Positions 37,673 through 39,712 of a stretch of 39,712 nt of DNA are shown here, piece by piece; the first letter of the stretch is position 1; every line of letters starts with the position of its first letter. This DNA comes from Nitrospiria bacterium (lineage in GTDB: Bacteria > Nitrospirota > UBA9217): contig CAKKRC010000056.1 of assembly GCA_919902495.1 (NCBI GenBank), forward strand, positions 1 through 39,712, in the 5' to 3' direction. The translations under genes were made by a program, and so were the position numbers. The notes beneath the pieces are model-generated. The model had not been told where the DNA came from and made no database searches. It worked only from the letters and a program-made list of their open reading frames with translations.

Positions 37673-37759
37673 ACGCCCGCGTCCCCGGCGGCGAATGTCG
37701 TCGGGGTCAGTGCTCCGCAGAGGAGCAGCGCGGGCGTCACCATGGCGCGGCGGCCATGG
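37673..37759 (+). ncRNA. Predicted three-way-junction RNA element
   Basis: Closing stem ACGCCCGCG (37673-37681)/CGCGGGCGT (37729-37737), nine perfect pairs. It encloses hairpin A CCCCGGCGGC-GAAT-GTCGTCGGGG (37683-37706, ten pairs including two G-U) and hairpin B TGCTCC-GCAGA-GGAGCA (37711-37727, six pairs). A third hairpin CCATGGC/GCCATGG (37740-37759) follows. It fills the 122-base gap between the gp35-like gene and the SGNH fibre gene. There is no T-run, so it is not a simple terminator; processing site, leader or independent RNA are options. Confidence 0.5.
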
Positions 37760-37788
37760 CCTGAAGAGCAGCCAAGGAAAATCAACCA

Positions 37789-39432
37789 ATGACAACGATC
37801 CCCGTCATACATCCATTCGTCTCCGCCTCCCGGCAGAACAACTGGTACAACTTCGCCGCCTGGGGCGACAGCCTCACCAACGGCGCGGGCGGCAACGGGA
37901 CGACCTATCCCGCGGTCCTGTCCAGCTTGTTCGGCTATCGCAACGTTCACAACAACAACAACGCCGGCGGGACCAGCGTCGATATCCGGGCGCGGTTCGA
38001 GGCCGATATTGCCGTCCACGCCGGAGACTTCACAATCATCTGGGCGGGCCGGAACAACTACACCGACCCCACGCAGGTAAAGGCCGACATCGCCGCCATG
38101 GTCGCGGCCCTGCCGAGCCCCAGGCGGTTCCTCGTGATGTCCGTCCTCAATGGGAATTATGCGGGCAGTGAGTACCTCGGGTTCGCCAATTACAATCTCA
38201 TCATCGCGCTTAATAATGATCTCGCGGCCCTGTACCCGGACAATTATCTCGACATCCGCGCCCATCTCGTCAGCTTGTACGACCCCGGAACTCCGCAGGA
38301 CGTAACCGACTTCGGCAACGACATCCCTCCGTCAACGCTTCGGTCAGACGCCATTCACCTGAACGCCGCCGGATATACCGCCGTGGGGAATCGCGTGCAT
38401 ACGTGGATCGCCGCGAACGACGCAGGCCTGGGCCGCACGCTGCCCGATCTGCAGGACCTCGTCACGATCTTCGGCTCGCCCCCGCCCGTCGGCACGGTCA
38501 TCCCGGCGATCGGAGCATTCACGGACCTGACGGCACAGCGGATCGACGTCGTCTCCGGGACGGGCGCAAACAGCGTTGCCGGCCCCACCCTGGCACTGTC
38601 CACGAGCAATTACGGCTACCAGTTCACCATAGCTGCTATCAACATGTACTCCAGCTATGGCGGCACGCAAACCGCGACGCTGAACTCCGGGCCGAAGATC
38701 CTGGCGCTGGCCATGGACCAGATAACCAAAACAGCGCTGACCTTCTGGACCGCAAACCCCACGACCGCCGCCACGGGCGGCTCGGAAAAGATGCGGATAG
38801 ATTATGACGGGCGCGTGGGGATAGGGATCGCCGCGCCCCTGGGCAGGCTGCAAGTGCATAGCTACAGCGATCCCTATATCACGGGCACTGCCGTTTACGG
38901 ACATCTCGTGTTAAGTGCAACCTCAACCTCGCTGCAAATGGGAGTCAGCGCCGCGTCCCCCTACGAAGGCTGGATACAGATGCGCCATACAACCCAGTCG
39001 GGGTTCACCTATCCGCTCTCCATCCAGCCCCTGGGCGGCAAGGTAGGCTTCGGCATCATCACGCCGACCTCGTGGCTCCATGCAGTCACTGGTCTGATCG
39101 CGGCGACCGGGGACGAGATAGCTTATCGGCTCGAATACACCACCAACAAGCAGACGTCCGGGAACGACACCGGGCTGCTCATCCAGCAGACCGACACGCT
39201 GAGCCCCGGCACGTCCCTGATGCTCGATCTCCAGGTGGGGACCACGAGCAAGCTGTCCGTGAATAACACGGGCGTCCTCACCTGCGCGCAGTACCGGCTT
39301 ACCGCCCTCAACACCGCCCCCGCGAACGCCGGAGACACCGGCACGCTCGGCGAGGTGCGGATAGACGCTTTGAACATATACGTCTGCACCGCTACCAATA
39401 CCTGGAAGCGTGCGGCGACATCGACATGGTAA
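37789..39432 (+). CDS. SGNH/GDSL-hydrolase fibre protein
   Basis: 547 residues, CAAGGAAAATC upstream. The N-terminal 200 residues are an SGNH hydrolase: block I AWGDSLTNG (Ser28), Gly61 in NNAGGTS, block III WAGRNNY (Asn89/90) and block V SDAIHLNAAGY (Asp187, His190), a complete catalytic set. The remaining 340 residues are a beta-rich fibre (SGTGANSVAGPTLALSTSN; EKMRIDYDGRVGIGIAAPLG; LSVNNTGVLTCAQYRLTALN), typical of trimeric tail-spike shafts. No self-cleaving chaperone motif is seen. It probably de-esterifies O-acetylated surface polysaccharide during adsorption. Its place right after the head genes, before tail genes, is unlike Mu. Confidence 0.85.
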   Translation: MTTIPVIHPFVSASRQNNWYNFAAWGDSLTNGAGGNGTTYPAVLSSLFGYRNVHNNNNAGGTSVDIRARFEADIAVHAGDFTIIWAGRNNYTDPTQVKADIAAMVAALPSPRRFLVMSVLNGNYAGSEYLGFANYNLIIALNNDLAALYPDNYLDIRAHLVSLYDPGTPQDVTDFGNDIPPSTLRSDAIHLNAAGYTAVGNRVHTWIAANDAGLGRTLPDLQDLVTIFGSPPPVGTVIPAIGAFTDLTAQRIDVVSGTGANSVAGPTLALSTSNYGYQFTIAAINMYSSYGGTQTATLNSGPKILALAMDQITKTALTFWTANPTTAATGGSEKMRIDYDGRVGIGIAAPLGRLQVHSYSDPYITGTAVYGHLVLSATSTSLQMGVSAASPYEGWIQMRHTTQSGFTYPLSIQPLGGKVGFGIITPTSWLHAVTGLIAATGDEIAYRLEYTTNKQTSGNDTGLLIQQTDTLSPGTSLMLDLQVGTTSKLSVNNTGVLTCAQYRLTALNTAPANAGDTGTLGEVRIDALNIYVCTATNTWKRAATSTW

Positions 39433-39443
39433 AGGAGACGATC

Positions 39444-39712
39444 ATGAAGGTGGACATGGACCAGGTATTCAAGGAACTCGACGGGAAGGTGATCAAGGAC
39501 GGGGGCGCCGAACTCAAGCTCGAAAACCTCGCCGTCCGGGCATTGAACGCGCCGTCGAGCAAAGTGGGACCCGATGGAAGGATCATCCAGATAGGGGCCG
39601 AGGAAAAGATCGCGCGGTTCAATCTTTCACGGAAAGTATTTTCCGGCGGTGAGGTCGATCTCACCACGGACGAATGCGTGCTCATCAAAAAGTGCATCGA
39701 CGCGGCGTATGA
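39444..39712 (+). CDS. Late phage protein, partial (runs off window)
   Basis: 89 residues visible from ATG 39444 (AAAGGAGACG upstream); the frame is open at the window edge. MKVDMDQVFKELDGKVIKDG, LKLENLAVRALNAPS, FNLSRKVFSGGEVDLTTDEC and VLIKKCIDAAY look like the small pre-tail chaperone or tail-assembly proteins of phages that carry an L-T-x-E-x(3)-I-K-x(2)-I pattern. Not identifiable further. Confidence 0.6.
   Translation, partial: MKVDMDQVFKELDGKVIKDGGAELKLENLAVRALNAPSSKVGPDGRIIQIGAEEKIARFNLSRKVFSGGEVDLTTDECVLIKKCIDAAY

Larger units (their letters stand above)
10491..39712 (+). mobile_element. Mu-like transposable prophage, left part
   Basis: Gene order follows Mu: leftward repressor, divergent Ner-like gene, transposase, AAA+ ATPase, Gam-like, gp16-like, Mor/C-like, lysis, terminases, portal/MuF, protease/scaffold, gpT capsid, gp35-like. 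The left end lies within about 10484-10510, judged from where the PAS sensor is interrupted. The exact terminal dinucleotide and target duplication cannot be fixed without the right end, which is outside the window. No early gene is clearly broken except the TAG-interrupted small gene at 15051, so the phage may be functional. Confidence 0.9.

Noticed and set aside
37761-37785. CTGAAGA followed by GGAAAA resembles parts of a hammerhead ribozyme core downstream of the three-way-junction element
   Set aside because: No complementary stem II lies between the two motifs and there is no matching NUH cleavage strand, so the core cannot form.

Overview
The window holds about 10.5 kb of bacterial chromosome followed by the left 29 kb of a Mu-like transposable prophage that runs off the right edge. 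Composition is GC-rich. The first gene is a very large acyl-CoA dehydratase-type activase of anaerobes, the chromosomal part carries many small secreted, membrane and zinc-ribbon proteins, and short tandem-word repeats are scattered throughout. This suggests an anaerobic bacterium of a Desulfobacterota- or Nitrospirota-like lineage. No rRNA, tRNA or marker gene is present, so this is an inference only.

Chromosome (1-10490): a perfect-consensus sigma-70 promoter precedes a 1388-residue protein that joins two ASKHA activase domains to a dehydratase-like C-terminal part. Next come a two-helix membrane peptide, a secreted DUF1795-like protein, a zinc-ribbon membrane protein, DNA-3-methyladenine glycosylase I (tag), a BrnT/BrnA-type toxin-antitoxin pair, a small membrane protein, and a multi-PAS sensor cut off inside its seventh PAS domain where the prophage begins.

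Prophage early region (10.5-22.6 kb): candidate transposase-binding repeats; a leftward CI/S24 repressor followed by a secreted putative conversion gene; a divergent operator array with overlapping TGTAA/TTACA half-sites; a Ner-like regulator; a run of small early genes; a DDE transposase and its AAA+ partner (MuA/MuB equivalents); a membrane-anchored muramidase-like protein; a Gam-like DNA-end protein; zinc-binding small proteins; a gp16/GemA-like protein; and a Mor/C-family activator. Most are tightly packed with ATGA or TGATG overlaps.

Moron and late region (22.6-39.7 kb): a lipoprotein gene with its own sigma-70 promoter and a strong terminator ends the early half. Two copies of an identical 23-base element, each with a TAnTnT hexamer 15 bases downstream, then sit before the lysis/packaging operon (from 23.7 kb) and before the protease/scaffold operon (from 33.8 kb). 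These are the positions of the Mu late promoters Plys and PI, and I propose they are the targets of the Mor/C-like activator. The late region encodes lysis-type membrane proteins, small and large terminase, a portal-MuF fusion, fibre/adhesin genes, a gp10-like neck protein, protease with nested scaffold, a decoration-like protein, the major capsid protein, a gp35-like protein and an SGNH-hydrolase fibre.

The most unusual points are: (i) the decoration-like and major capsid proteins both carry N-terminal hydrophobic export-type leaders; (ii) several families of short tandem-word or palindromic repeats sit both between phage genes and in frame inside at least seven phage proteins; (iii) a nested stem structure forms the predicted 5' leader of the late mRNA; (iv) a predicted three-way-junction RNA lies between two late genes; and (v) the transposase has DD(35)E spacing rather than the long spacing of MuA.
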